The notes beneath the pieces are model-generated. The model saw nothing but the letters and a program-made list of their open reading frames with translations, did no database searches and had not been told where the DNA came from. Below, piece by piece: positions 20,688 to 33,997 of a DNA stretch of 64,000 bases (the first letter of the stretch is position 1; each line of letters opens with the position of its first letter). Source of the stretch: Anthoceros angustus (lineage: Eukaryota > Streptophyta > Anthocerotopsida > Anthocerotales > Anthocerotaceae); assembly GCA_010909165.1 (NCBI GenBank), contig VJWM01000281.1, positions 62,001 to 126,000 on the forward strand. Direction: 5' to 3'. The translations under genes and the position numbers were made by a program.

Positions 20688-22235
20688 GGAGGTCTTTACT
20701 ATGTAGAAAAGGTTTTTTTTTTTTTTTGGTTGGAAGTTTCATGCCAAAGCTGGTTAAAAGTAACGTTTGGGTCGGACCGTTCGATGATAGTTCATACATG
20801 CCACATAAGCAATCATGCTTTAGTAGAGAAATTAATCCAAAATAGAATGGGTGTAGTTTCTCTTTGATGTAGACTAAGACTAAGCTTGAACTATCATTGA
20901 ACTACTAGTTTGGCATGGACCTCGTCTAATCAATAGTCTTTGCACTTTTGAATAGGTTTTCAAAGTTTTGGTGTTTCATACTCAAGATGGGGTATTGTTA
21001 TTCTTCTTCTATTTATCTATCTAGGTACATGATCGGCATCAACAAATCCATCAATTGCAAGAATGTATCCAATCGATGGACAATAAACACCAACAATATT
21101 TTTGCCAACTTCATTGCTAGTTCTAAATAAAGCTCCAAAACCTACATTATTTACATCGTCCTCGAAATTAGCATACAATGAGCCTAATTGTGTGTCTTCG
21201 TATATGTGGGGCGTAGTTGATCTTGGCATGCAAGTCCTTGCACTACATGTCGGTACTAGGTGCTTCTTTGGCTTCTTGATCCCACTCCTCGTGAGACAGT
21301 TTTATGAGCCTCCAATGCGCCATGTGATTATTCTATTACTTGGCCAATCACGATGATTACTTTTGGTCTTTGCCCTTTTCTATTCTTGGAATTTTTGGTG
21401 ATTTGTTGAGTAGCCTACCAACCACGGACCGTGATCCAAGGACGAGCATAGTCTCGATGAGCTAAGCACCTAATCGGTGCAGACGGCACGAGATGGTGGA
21501 TCAAAAGAAGGAGATGGGAGCTTGCGACTAACCATAGTCGTGCTAGCCTAGGTTAACTCACTAGAGCATAGTTAGCAAACCGTAGTCAAGAACCTCGGGT
21601 TACACAAATTGGACATGGACACGGACCAAGCCGCAGGGCTACAAGTCACACGCGCCAAGATCAAGAAGACTCTTCTTCATGCCCCTCGCCTCGCTCGCGG
21701 TCGAGGCCCTCGCCTCGCTCGCCTTCTTGTTCAAGGTACAATACACTATTTCAAGATCGCAGTGGACATTTGAAAGGTCCTTGATAGCTTTGCACGACTT
21801 TTGTGATTTTTGGTTTTGCCCAGCTCTTACGCTTGCCCATGTTTCTCAATGTCTTGTTCGTGAGTTAGGCTCTTTATTTTCTTGGATCTAAAAACGAAAG
21901 GAGACTACTAGGATTCAATACCGTATTTGTTCACACGATGGAACATATATAGTCTTTCTTTCGGTGAAATTTCTCGGTATTTATTCAAAGATATTTACAA
22001 GCCAGCTCACAAAAACCCTATTGTGGCTATCATGATGTGCAAGCTTGATCACATGTTGCTCACCCTAATAAACCCCACGGTCCTAGTTCATGTAGTTCAA
22101 ATCCGCCACTTGGCCAACTACTAGTTGAACTACATTATTTACATCGTCCTCGAAATTAGCATACAATGAGCCTAATTGTGTGTCTTCTTGTTCAAACATG
22201 AAGATCACTTTTGGTCTTTGCCCTTTTCTATTCTT
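20688..22235 (+). repeat. 2.5-kb unit with internal deletion
   Basis: About 1 kb is missing. At ~21720 the copy jumps from CCTCGCCTCGCTCG to CCTTCTTGTTCAAGG, skipping the primer-binding-site-like motif, CTAG stretch and right paralogue. Near 22128 it passes from TAGTTGAACTACA into the TTATTTACATCG segment, then to CTTGTTCAAACATG and to the next unit start, which lacks its poly-T. Confidence 0.88.
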
Positions 22236-24736
22236 GGAATTTTTGGTTGGAAGTTTCATGCCAAAGCTGGTTAAAAGTAACGTTTGGGTCGGACCGTTCG
22301 ATGATAGTTCATACATGCCACATAAGCAATCATGCTTTAGTAGAGAAATTGATCCAAAATAGAATGGGTGTAGTTTCTCTTTGATGTAGACTAAGACTAA
22401 GCTTGAACTATCATTGAACTACTAGTTTGGCATGGACTAGGTTTTCAGAATAGGTTTTCAAAGTTTTGGTGTTTCATACTCAAGATGGGGTATTGTTATT
22501 CTTCTTCTATTTATCTATCTAGGTACATGGCATCAACAAATCCATCAATTGCAAGAATGTATCCAAGCGATGGACAATAAACACCAACAATATTTTTGCC
22601 AACTTCATTGCTAGTTCTAAATAAAGCTCCAAAACCTACATTATTTACATCGTCCTCGAAATTAGCATACAATGAGCCTAATTGTGTGTCTTCGTATATG
22701 TGGGGCGTAGTTGATCTTGGCATGCAAGTCCTTGCACTACATGTCGGTACTAGGTGCTTCTTTGGCTTCTTGATCCCACCTCGTGAGACAGTTTTATGAG
22801 CCTCCAATGCGCCATGTGATTATTCTATTACTTGGCCAATCACGATGATTACTTTTGGTCTTTGCCCTTTTCTATTCTTGGAATTTTTGACGATTTGTTG
22901 AGTAGCCTACCAACCACGGACCGTGATCCAAGGACGAGCATAGTCTCGATGAGCTAAGCACCTAATCGGTGCAGACGGCACGAGATGGTGGATCAAAAGA
23001 AGGAGATATGGGAGCTTGCGACTAACCATAGTCGTGCTAGCCTAGGTTAACTCACTAGAGCATAGTTAGCAAACCGTAGTCAAGAACCTCGGGTTACACA
23101 AATTGGACATGGACACGGACCAAGCCGCAGGGCTACAAGTCACACGCGCCAAGATCAAGAAGACTCTCTTCTTCATGCCCCTCGCCTCGCTCGCGGTCGA
23201 GGCCCTCGTCATGTGCGCTCATATATGGTATCAAAGCCTATCCATCGATCTGCGCGTTTCTTGAAGATCTCAATGCACCGGAGTGGATCAAAAGAAGGAG
23301 ATATGGGAGCTTGCGACCAACGATCGAGCGGTGTTAGGGCTTAGGGCGAACGGAGCAAGCCTTGTCATAGCATTAGGGCTTATCCACTTCTAGAAAGGTA
23401 GTTAATATAAGCGGCATCCTACGAGATGGGCACCCAGCACGAGGAGCGGCAAGTCGAACGAGAGAGTCTCTTGGATCTTGGGAACGGATCAAGTAGCCCG
23501 CGCCTTGTCCGAGCACGTGTTCAAATATTTGACTCACCTTGTTCTTGACTAGAGTATGCCTAACTCGTTAGTTGATCCTAGGTTAGTCTCTCAAGCTAAA
23601 CTAACCGTACATCCTATAGCTAGCTAGCTAGCCCTCGTGCTTGCGGCTATGTCGGACGCCGCCACGGCCCTCGGCGGATTAGGCGGCTCGGTGCTATGTC
23701 CATCATAGCCTCGCGATCGACTATGTCCTTCACTGGAGCTTGCTCAATCCGCCGTGACGATTAACAAAAGCTCATACACTCTTAAGTGCACAAGCACGAA
23801 GCAATTGTAACTATGGTTGATATAAACATAATTTCTAAGAAGGCACAAGTTGGTCTTGAAGATGGTGCTGTGTCGTATTCTGGCACCATTCTTGCGTGCC
23901 TTTTGAGACATGTTGTATGATTCCCCAATGTGCCAAGAGATTATTCTTTTACTTGTTCAAACATGAAGATCACTTTTGGTCTTTGCCCTCTTCCTCTTCT
24001 TGGCATTTTCGGCTGATTTGTGGAGCAACCCACTAATGTTTCATTATAACTTATTCAAAAACTTTAATCAAATCCATATGGACATATACATATGTCCAAA
24101 CAGTTCAAATCAGCGTGAGGAAAATGCAAATGCTAGCCTAGTCTAGAAAAATAATGAGTTTTGCTTTCTCACGTCTTCTTGGACCGCGTCAACCCATGTA
24201 GTAGACATCGATTGGCACGCTTAGGCTATGAATATCGATCTCAAAATATTTTTCACGAGGCATCGCGAGGCGACCCTGATCGTCTTCTTGTTCAAGGTAC
24301 AATACACTATTTCAAGATCGCAAAGTGGACATTTGAAAGGTCCTTGATAGCTTTGGCACGACTTTTGTGATTTTTGGTTTTGCCCAGCTCTTACGCTTGC
24401 CCATGTTTCTCAATGTCTTGTTACGTGAGTTAGGCTCTTTATTTTCTTGGGATCTAAAAACGAAAGGAGGCGGTTACTAGGATTCAATACCGTATTTGTT
24501 CACACGATGGAACATATATAGTCTTTCTTTCGGTGAAATTTCTCGGTATTTATTCAAAGATATTTACAAGCCAGCTCACAAAAAAAACCCTATTGTGGCT
24601 ATCATGATGTGCAAGCTTGATCACATGTTGCTCACCCTAATAAACCCCCACGGTCCTAGTTCATGTAGTTCAAATCCGCCACTTGGCCAACTACTAGTTG
24701 AACTGCAATTCAACGACGCCCGAATTGCCAGTGCGA
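22236..24736 (+). repeat. 2.5-kb unit, start clipped, otherwise full
   Basis: Enters at TTTTTGGTTGGAAG without the unit start word or long poly-T, then keeps unit order to 24736. It carries the ATCCATATGGACATATAC allele near 24073, which makes a perfect 9-bp inverted pair. Confidence 0.88.
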
Positions 24737-27308
24737 GGAGGTCTTTACTATGTAGAAAAGGTTTTTTTTTTTTTTTGGTTGGAAGTTTCATGCCAAAGCT
24801 GGTTAAAAAGTAACGTTTGGGTCGGACCGTTCGATGATAGTTCATACATGCCACATAAGCAATCATGCTTTAGTAGAGAAATTAATCCAAAATAGAATGG
24901 GTGTAGTTTCTCTTTGATGTAGACTAAGACTAAGCTTGAACTATCATTGAACTACTAGTTTGGCATGGACCTCGCCTAATGAGTTTTGCTTTCTCACCGT
25001 CTTCTTGTTCAAACATGAAGATCACTTTTGAATAGGTTTTCAAAGTTTTGGTGTTTCATACTCAAGATGGGGTATTGTTATTCTTCTTCTATTTATCTAT
25101 CTAGGTACATGATCGGCATCAACAAATCCATCAATTGCAAGAATGTATCCAAGCGATGGACAATAAACACCAACAATATTTTTGCCAACTTCATTGCTAG
25201 TTCTAAATAAAGCTCCAAAACCTACATTATTTACATCGTCCTCGAAATTAGCATACAATGAGCCTAATTGTGTGTCTTCGTATATGTGGGCGTAGTTGAT
25301 CTTGGCATGCAAGTCCTTGCACTACATGTCGGTACTAGGTGCTTCTTTGGCTTCTTGATCCCACTCCTCGTGAGACAGTTTTATGAGCCTCCAATGCGCC
25401 ATGTGATTATTCTATTACTTGGCCAATCACGATGATTACTTTTGGTCTTTGCCCTTTTCTATTCTTGGAATTTTTGATTTGTTGAGTAGCCTACCAACTA
25501 CGGACCGTGATCCAAGGACGAGCATAGTCTCGATGAGCTAAGCACCTAATCGATTGCACGGCGCAGCACGAGATGGTGGACTGCGCAAGGAGGCGGCTTG
25601 CGACTAACCATAGTCGTGCTAGCCTAGGTTAACTCACTAGAGCATAGTTAGCAAACCGTAGTCAAGAACCTCGGGTTACACAAATTGGACATGGACACGG
25701 ACCAAGCCGCAGGGCTACAAGTCACACGCCAAGATCAAGAAGACTCTCTTCTTCATGCCCCTCGCCTCGCTCGCGGTCGAGGCCCTCGCCATGTGCGCTC
25801 ATATATGGTATCAAAGCCTATCCATCGATCTGCACCGATGTTTCTTGAAGATCTCAATGCCGGAGTGGATCAAAGAAGGAGATATGGGAGCTTGCGTAAC
25901 GATCGAGCGTTAGGGCTTAGGGCGGGAGCAGCAAGCCTTGTCATAGCATTAGGGCTTATCCGACTTCTAGAAAAGGTAGTTAATATAAGCGGCATCCTAC
26001 GAGATGGGCACCCACAGCACGAGGAGCGCAGCGGGAACGAGAGTCTCTTGGATCTTGGGAACGGATCAAGTAGCCCGCGCCTTGTCCGAGCACGTGTTCA
26101 AATATTTGACTCACCTTGTTCTTGACTAGAGTATGCCTAACTCGTTAGTTGATCCTAGGTTAGTCTCTCAAGCTAAACTAAGTACATCCTATAGCTAGCT
26201 AGCTAGCCCTCGTGCTTGCTATGTCGGACGCCGCCACGGCCCTCGGCGAGGATTAGCGGCTCGGTGCTATGTCCATCATAGCCTCGCGATCGACTATGTC
26301 CTTCACGGTGGAGCTTGCTCAATCCGTGATGATTAACAAAAGCTCATACACTCTTAAGTGCACAAGCACGAAGCAATTGTAACTATGGTTGATATAAACA
26401 TAATTTCTAAGAAGGCACAAGTTGGTCTTGAAGATGGTCTTTGCCCTCTTCCTCTTCTTGGCATGCAAGTCCTTGCACCATTCTTGCGTGCCTTTTGAGA
26501 CATGTTGTATGATTCCCCAATGTGCCAAGAGATTATTCTTTTACTTGTTCAAACATGAAGATCACTTTTGGTCTTTGCCCTCTTCCTCTTCTTGGCATTT
26601 TCGGTGATTTGTGGAGCAACCCACTAATGTTTCATTATAACTTATTTCAAAAACTTTAATCAAATCCATATGGACATATACATATGTCCAAACAGTTCAA
26701 ATCCGCCGTGACGAGGAAAATGCAAATGCTAGCCTAGTCTAGAAAAATAATGAGTTTTGCTTTCTCACCGTCTTCTTGGACCGCGTCAACCCGTAGTAGA
26801 CATCGATTGGCACGCTTAGGCTATGAATATCGGTCTCAAATATTTTTCATGACGAGGCGACCCTGCTCTTCTTGTTCAAGGTACAATACACTATTTCAAG
26901 ATCGCAAAGTGGACATTTGAAAGGTCCTTGATAGCTTTGGCACGACTTTTGTGATTTTTGGTTTTGCCCAGCTCTTACGCTTGCCCATGTTTCTCAATGT
27001 CTTGTTCGTGAGTTAGGCTCTTTATTTTCTTGGGATCTAAAAAGCGAAAGGAGGCGGTTACTAGGATTCAATACCGTATTTGTTCACACGATGGAACATA
27101 TATAGTCTTTCTTCGGTGAAATTTCTCGGTATTTATTCAAAGATATTTACAAGCCAGCTCACAAAACCCTATTGTGGCTATCATGATGTGCAAGCTTGAT
27201 CACATGTTGCTCACCCTAATAAACCCCCACGGTCCTAGTTCATGTAGTTCAAATCCGCCACTTGGCCAACTACTAGTTGAACTGCTAGTTGAACTACATT
27301 GCCGGCGA
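24737..27308 (+). repeat. 2.5-kb unit, full copy with small chimeric patches
   Basis: 2572 bp. Near 24976-25028 the pocket after GGACCTCG is filled with AATGAGTTTTGCTTTCTC and CTTGTTCAAACATG words taken from elsewhere in the unit. Near 26440-26475 a GGCATGCAAGTCCTTGCAC piece is patched into the right paralogue. Confidence 0.9.
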
Positions 27309-29928
27309 GGAGGTCTTTACTATGTAGAAAAGGTTTTTTTTTTTTGGTTGGAAGTTTCATGCCAAAGCTGGTTAAAAAGTAACGTTTGGGTCGGACCGTT
27401 CGATGATAGTTCATACATGCCACATAAGCAATCATGCTTTAGTAGAAATTAATCCAAAATAGAATGGGTGTAGTTTCTCTTTGATGTAGACTAAGCTTGA
27501 ACTATCATTGAACTACTAGTTTGGCATGGACCGTTCGATGATAGTTCATACATGCCACATAAGCAATCATGCTTTAGTAGAAATTGATCCAAAATAGAAT
27601 GGGTGTAGTTTCTCTTTGATGTAGACTAGGTTTTCAAAGTTTTGGTGTTTCATACTCAAGATGGGGTATTGTTATTCTTCTTCTATTTATCTATCTAGGT
27701 ACATGGTAGCATCAACAAATCCATCAATTGCAAGAATGTATCCAAGCGATGGACAATAAACACCAACAATATTTTTTGCCAACTTCATTGCTAGTTCTAA
27801 ATAAAGCTCCAAAACCTACATTATTTACATCGTCCTCGAAATTAGCATACAATGAGCCTAATTGTGTGTCTTCGTATATGTGGGGGCGTAGTTTGATCTT
27901 GGCATGCAAGTCCTTGCACTACATGTCGGTACTAGGTGCTTCTTTGGCTTCTTGATCCCACTCCTCGTGAGACAGGTTTTATGAGCCTCCAATGCGCCAT
28001 GTGATTATTCTATTACTTGGCCAATCACGATGATTACTTTTTGATCTTTGCCCCTTTTCTATTCTTGGAATTTTTGACTGATTTGTTGAGTAGCCTACCA
28101 ACTACGGACCGTGATCAGGGCGAGCATAGTCTCGATGAGCTAAGCACCTAATCGGTGCAGACGACCGCGAGATGGTGGATGCGGCAAGGAGGCGGCTTGC
28201 GACTAACCATAGTCGTGCTAGCCTAGGTTAACTCACTAGAGCATAGTTAGCAAACCGTAGTCAAGAACCTCGGGTTACACAAATTGGACATGGACACGGA
28301 CCAAGCCGCGGGGGCTACAAGTCACACGCCAAGATCAAGAAGACTCTCTTCTTCATGCCCCTCGCCTCGCTCGAGGCCCTCGTCATGTGCGCTCATATGG
28401 TATCAAAGCCTATCCATCGATCTGCGACCGATGTTTCTTGAAGATCTCAATGCACCGGAGTGGATCAAAAGAAGGAGATATGGGAGCTTGCTCAATCCGC
28501 CACTTGGCCAATCACGATGATTACTTTTGGTCTTTGCCCTTTTCTATTCTTGGAATTTTGGTGATTTGTGGAGCAAGCCTTGTCATAGCATTAGGGCTTA
28601 TCCACTTCTAGAAAAGGTAGTTAATATAAGCGGCATCCTACGAGATGGGCACCCACGAGGAGCGGCAAGGCGAACGAGAGAGTCTCTTGGATCTTGGGAA
28701 CGGATCAAGTAGCCCGCGCCTTGTCCGAGCACGTGTTCAAATATTTGACTCACCTTGTTCTTGACTAGAGTATGCCTAACTCGTTAGTTGATCCTAGGTT
28801 AGTCTCTCAAGCTAAACTAACAGTACATCCTATAGCTAGCTAGCTAGCCCTCGTGCTTGCGCTATGTCGGACGCCGCCACGGCCCTCGCCGGGATTAGGC
28901 GGCTCGGTGCTATGTCCATCATAGCCTCGCGATCGACTATGTCCTTCACGGTGGAGCTTGCTCAATCCGCCGTGTGATTAACAAAAGCTCATACACTCTT
29001 AAGTGCACAAGCACGAAGCAATTGTAACTATGGTTGATATAAACATAATTTCTAAGAAGGCACAAGTTGGTCTTGAAGATGGTGCTGTCGTATTCTGGCA
29101 CCATTCTTGCGTGCCTTTTGAGACATGTTGTATGATTCCCCAATGTGCCAAGAGATTATTCTTTTACTTGTTCAAACATGAAGATCACTTTTGGTCTTTG
29201 CCCTCTTCCTCTTCTTGGCATTTTCGGCTGATTTGTGGAGCAACCCACTAATGTTTCATTATAACTTATTCAAAAACTTTAATCAAATCCAAAACATATA
29301 CATATGTCCAAGCAGTTCTAAATCGGTGTGAGGAAAATGCAAATGCTAGCCTAGTCTAGAAAAATAATGAGTTTTGCTTTCTCACCGTCTTCTTGGACCG
29401 CGTCAACCTGTAGTAGACATCGATTGGCACGCTTAGGCTATGAATATCGTCTCAAATATTTTTCACAGCGCCAAGATCAAGAAGACTCTCTTCTTGTTCA
29501 AGGTACAATACACTATTTCAAGATCGCAGTGGACATTTGAAAGGTCCTTGAGATAGCTTTGGCACGACTTTTGTGATTTTTGGTTTTGCCCAGCTCTTAC
29601 GCTTGCCCATGTTTCTCAATGTCTTGTTCGTGAGTTAGGCTCTTTATTTTCTTGGGATCTAAAAAGCGAAAGGAGGCGGTTACTAGGATTCAATACCGTA
29701 TTTGTTCACGATGGAACATATATAGTCTTTCTTTCGGTGAAATTTCTCGGTATTTATTCAAAGATATTTACAAGCCAGCTCACAAAAAAACCCTATTGTG
29801 GCTATCATGATGTGCAAGCTTGATCACATGTTGCTCACCCTAATAAACCCCACGGTCCTAGTTCATGTAGTTCAAATCCGCCACTTGGCCAACTACTAGT
29901 TGAACTGCAATTCAACGCCGAATTGCGA
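27309..29928 (+). repeat. 2.5-kb unit, full copy with a partial duplication
   Basis: 2620 bp. The stretch GACCGTTCGATGATAGTTC ... GATGTAGACTA is present twice (27396-27490 and 27530-27628). Near 28490-28565 pieces of the left half are patched into the region after the purine-rich run. Confidence 0.9.
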
Positions 29929-32497
29929 GGAGGTCTTTACTATGTAGAAAAGGTTTTTTTTTTTTTTTGGTTGGAAGTTTCATGCCAAAGCTGGTTAAAA
30001 GTAACGTTTGGGTCGGACCGTTCGATGATAGTTCATACATGCCACATAAGCAATCATGCTTTAGTAGAGAAATTGATCCAAAATAGAATGGGTGTAGTTT
30101 CTCTTTGATGTAGACTAAGACTAAGCTTGAACTATCATTGAACTACTAGTTTGGCATGGACCTCGTCTAATCATTCTGCGTTCTCTTTGCACTTTTGAAT
30201 AGGTTTTCAAAGTTTTGGTGTTTCATACTCAAGATGGGGTATTGTTATTCTTCTTCTATTTATCTATCTAGGTACATGGCATCAACAAATCCATCAATTG
30301 CAAGAATGTATCCAAGCGATGGACAATAAACACCAACAATATTTTTGCCAACTTCATTGCTAGTTCTAAATAAAGCTCCAAAACCTACATTATTTACATC
30401 GTCCTCGAAATTAGCATACAATGAGCCTAATTGTGTGTCTTCGATATGTGGGGCGTAGTTTGATCTTGGCATGCAAGTCCTTGCACTACATGTCGGTACT
30501 AGGTGCTTCTTTGGCTTCTTGATCCCACTCCTCGTGAGACAGGTTTTATGAGCCTCCAATGCGCCATTTGATTATTCTATTACTTGGCCAATCACGATGT
30601 TTACTTTTTGGTCTTTGCCCCTTTTCTATTCTTGGAATTTTTGACTGATTTGTTGAGTAGCCTACCAACTACCTGGACCGTGATCCAAGGACGAGCATAG
30701 TCTCGATGAGCTAAGCACCTAATCAGTGCCAGAAGAGCAGCCGCACGAGATGGTGGACTGCAGCAAGGAGCTGGCTTGCGACTAACCATAGTCGTGCTAG
30801 CCTAGGTTAACTCACTAGAGCATAGTTAGCAAACCGTAGTCAAGAACCTCGGGTTACACAAATTGGACATGGACACGGACCAAGCCGCGGGGCTACAAGT
30901 CACACGCCAAGATCAAGAAGACTCTCTTCTTCATGCCCCTCGCCTCGCTCGCGGTCGAGGCCCTCGTCATGTGCGCTCATATATGGTATCAAAGCCTATC
31001 CATCGATCTGCGACCGATGTTTCTTGAAGATCTCAATGCACCGGAGTGGATCAAAAGAAGGAGATATGGGAGCTTCACAACGATCGAGCATTAGGGCTTA
31101 GGGCGGGGAGCAGCAAGCCTTGTCATAGCATTAGGGCTTATCCACTTCTAGAAAAGGTAGTTAATATAAGCGGCATCCTACGAGATGGGCACCCACAGCA
31201 CGAGGAGCGGCAGAACGAGAGAGTCTCTTGGATCTTGGGAACGGATCAAGTAGCCCGCGCCTTGTCCGAGCACGTGTTCAAATATTTGACTCACCTTGTT
31301 CTTGACTAGAGTATGCCTAACTCGGTTAGTTGATCCTAGGTTAGTCTCTCAAGCTAAACTAACTGTACATCCTATAGCTAGCTAGCTAGCCCTCGTGCTA
31401 TGTCCATCATAGCCTCGCGATCGACTATGTCGGACGCCGCCACGGCCCTCGGCGGATTAGGTGGCTCGGTGCTATGTCCATCATAGCCTCGCGATCGACT
31501 ATGTCCTTCACTGGAGCTTGCTCAATCCGCCGTGACGATTAACAAAAGCTCATACACTCTTAAGTGCACAAGCACGAAGCAATTGTAACTATGGTTGATA
31601 TAAACATAATTTCTAAGAAGGCACAAGTTGGTCTTGAAGATGGTCTGTGTCGTATTCTGGCACCATTCTTGCGTGCCTTTTGAGACATGTTGTATGATTC
31701 CCCAATGTGCCAAGAGATTATTCTTTTACTTGTTCAAACATGAAGATCACTTTTTGGTCTTTGCCCTCTTCCTCTTCTTGGCATTTTCGGCTGATTTGTG
31801 GAGCAACCCACTAATGTTTCATTATAACTTATTTCAAAAACTTTAATCAAATCCAAACATATACATATGTCCAAAGCAGTTCTAAATCGGGCGTGAGGAA
31901 AATGCAAATGCTAGCCTAGTCTAGAAAAATAATGAGTTTTGCTTTCTCACCGTCTTCTTGGACCGCGTCAACCCATGTAGTAGACATCGATTGGCACGCT
32001 TAGGCTATGAATATCGGTCTCAAAATATTTTTGCCAACTACTAGTTTGGCATGGACCTCGTCTTCTTGTTCAAGGTACAATACACTATTTCAAGATCGCA
32101 GTGGACATTTGAAAGGTCCTTGATAGCTTTGCACGACTTTTGTGATTTTTGGTTTTGCCCAGCTCTTACGCTTGCCCATGTTTCTCAATGTCTTGTTCGT
32201 GAGTTAGGCTCTTTATTTTCTTGGGATCTAAAAACGAAAGGAGATTACTAGGATTCAATACGTATTTGTTCACACGATGGAACATATATAGTCTTTCTTT
32301 CGGTGAAATTTCTCGGTATTTATTCAAAGATATTTACAAGCCAGCTCACAAAAACCCTATTGTGGCTATCATGATGTGCAAGCTTGATCACATGTTGCTC
32401 ACCCTAATAAACCCCACGGTCCTAGTTCATGTAGTTCAAATCCGCCACTTGGCCAACTACTAGTTGAACTACTAGTTGAACTACATTGCCAATGCGA
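29929..32497 (+). repeat. 2.5-kb unit, full copy
   Basis: 2569 bp. It contains a doubled ATGTCCATCATAGCC word (31400, 31474). Near 32030-32062, TTTTTGCCAAC leads into ACTAGTTTGGCATGG and on to CTTCTTGTTCAAGG, replacing the usual GC-rich pocket. Confidence 0.9.
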
Positions 32498-33997
32498 GGA
32501 GGTCTTTACTATGTAGAAAAGGTTTTTTTTTTTTGGTTGGAAGTTTCATGCCAAAGTGGTTAAAAAGTAACGCTTTGGGTCGGACCGTTCGATGATAGTT
32601 CATACATGCCACATAAGCAATCATGCTTTAGTAGAGAAATTGATCCAAAATAGAATGGGTGTAGTTTCTCTTTGATGTAGACTAAGACTAAGCTTGAACT
32701 ATCATTGAACTACTAGTTTGGCATGGACCTCGTCTAATCCGTTCGTTCTCTTTGCACTTTTGAATAGGTTTTCAAAGTTTTGGTGTTTCATACTCAAGAT
32801 GGGGTATTGTTATTCTTCTTCTATTTATCTATCTAGGTACATGATGGCATCAACAAATCCATCAATTGCAAGAATGTATCCAACGATGGACAATAAACAC
32901 CAACAATATTTTTGCCAACTTCATTGCTAGTTCTAAATAAAGCTCCAAAACCTACATTATTTACATCGTCCTCGAAATTAGCATACAATGAGCCTAATTG
33001 TGTGTCTTCGTATATGTGGGCGTAGTTGATCTTGGCATGCAAGTCCTTGCACTACATGTCGGTACTAGGTGCTTCTTTGGCTTCTTGATCCCACTCCTCG
33101 TGAGACAGTTTTATGAGCCTCCAATGCGCCATGTGATTATTCTATTACTTGGCCAATCACGATGATTACTTTTTGGTCTTTGCCCTTTTCTATTCTTGGA
33201 ATTTTTGGTGATTTGTTGAGTAGCCTACCAACTACGGACGTGATCCAAGGGCGAGCATAGTCTCGATGAGCTAAGCACCTAATCGGTGCAGACGGCCGCA
33301 CGAGATGGTGGATGCGGCAAGGAGGCGGCTTGCGACTAACCATAGTCGTGCTAGCCTAGGTTAACTCACTAGAGCATAGTTAGCAAACCGTAGTCAAGAA
33401 CCTCGGGTTACACAAATTGGACATGGACACGGACCAAGCCGCAGGGCTACAAGTCACACGCGCCAAGATCAAGAAGACTCTCTTCTTCATGCCCCTCGCC
33501 TCGCTCGCGGTCGAGGCCCTCGCCATGTGCGCTCATATATGGTATCAAAGCCTATCCATCGATCTGCGACCGATGTTTCTTGAAGATCTCAATGCACCGG
33601 AGTGGATCAAAGAAGGAGATATGGGAGCTTCGATAGCTTTGGCACGACTTTTGTGATTTTTGGTTTTGCCCAGCTCTTACGCTTGCCCATGTTTCTCAAT
33701 GTCTTGTTCGTGAGTTAGGCTCTTTATTTTCTTGGGATCTAAAAAGCGAAAGGAGATTACTAGGATTCAATACCGTATTTGTTCACACGATGGAACATAT
33801 ATAGTCTTTCTTTCGTGAAATTTCTCGGTATTTATTCAAAGATATTTACAAGCCAGCTCACAAAAACCCTATTGTGGCTATCATGATGTGCAAGCTTGAT
33901 CACATGTTGCTCACCCTAATAAACCCCACGGTCCTAGTTCATGTAGTTCAAATCCGCCACTTGGCCAACTACTAGTTGAACTGCAATTCAACAATGA
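32498..33997 (+). repeat. 2.5-kb unit with internal deletion
   Basis: About 1.1 kb is missing. At ~33628 ATATGGGAGCTT joins CGATAGCTTTGGCACG, skipping the CTAG stretch and right paralogue. The junction uses the short shared word AGCTT. Confidence 0.88.
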
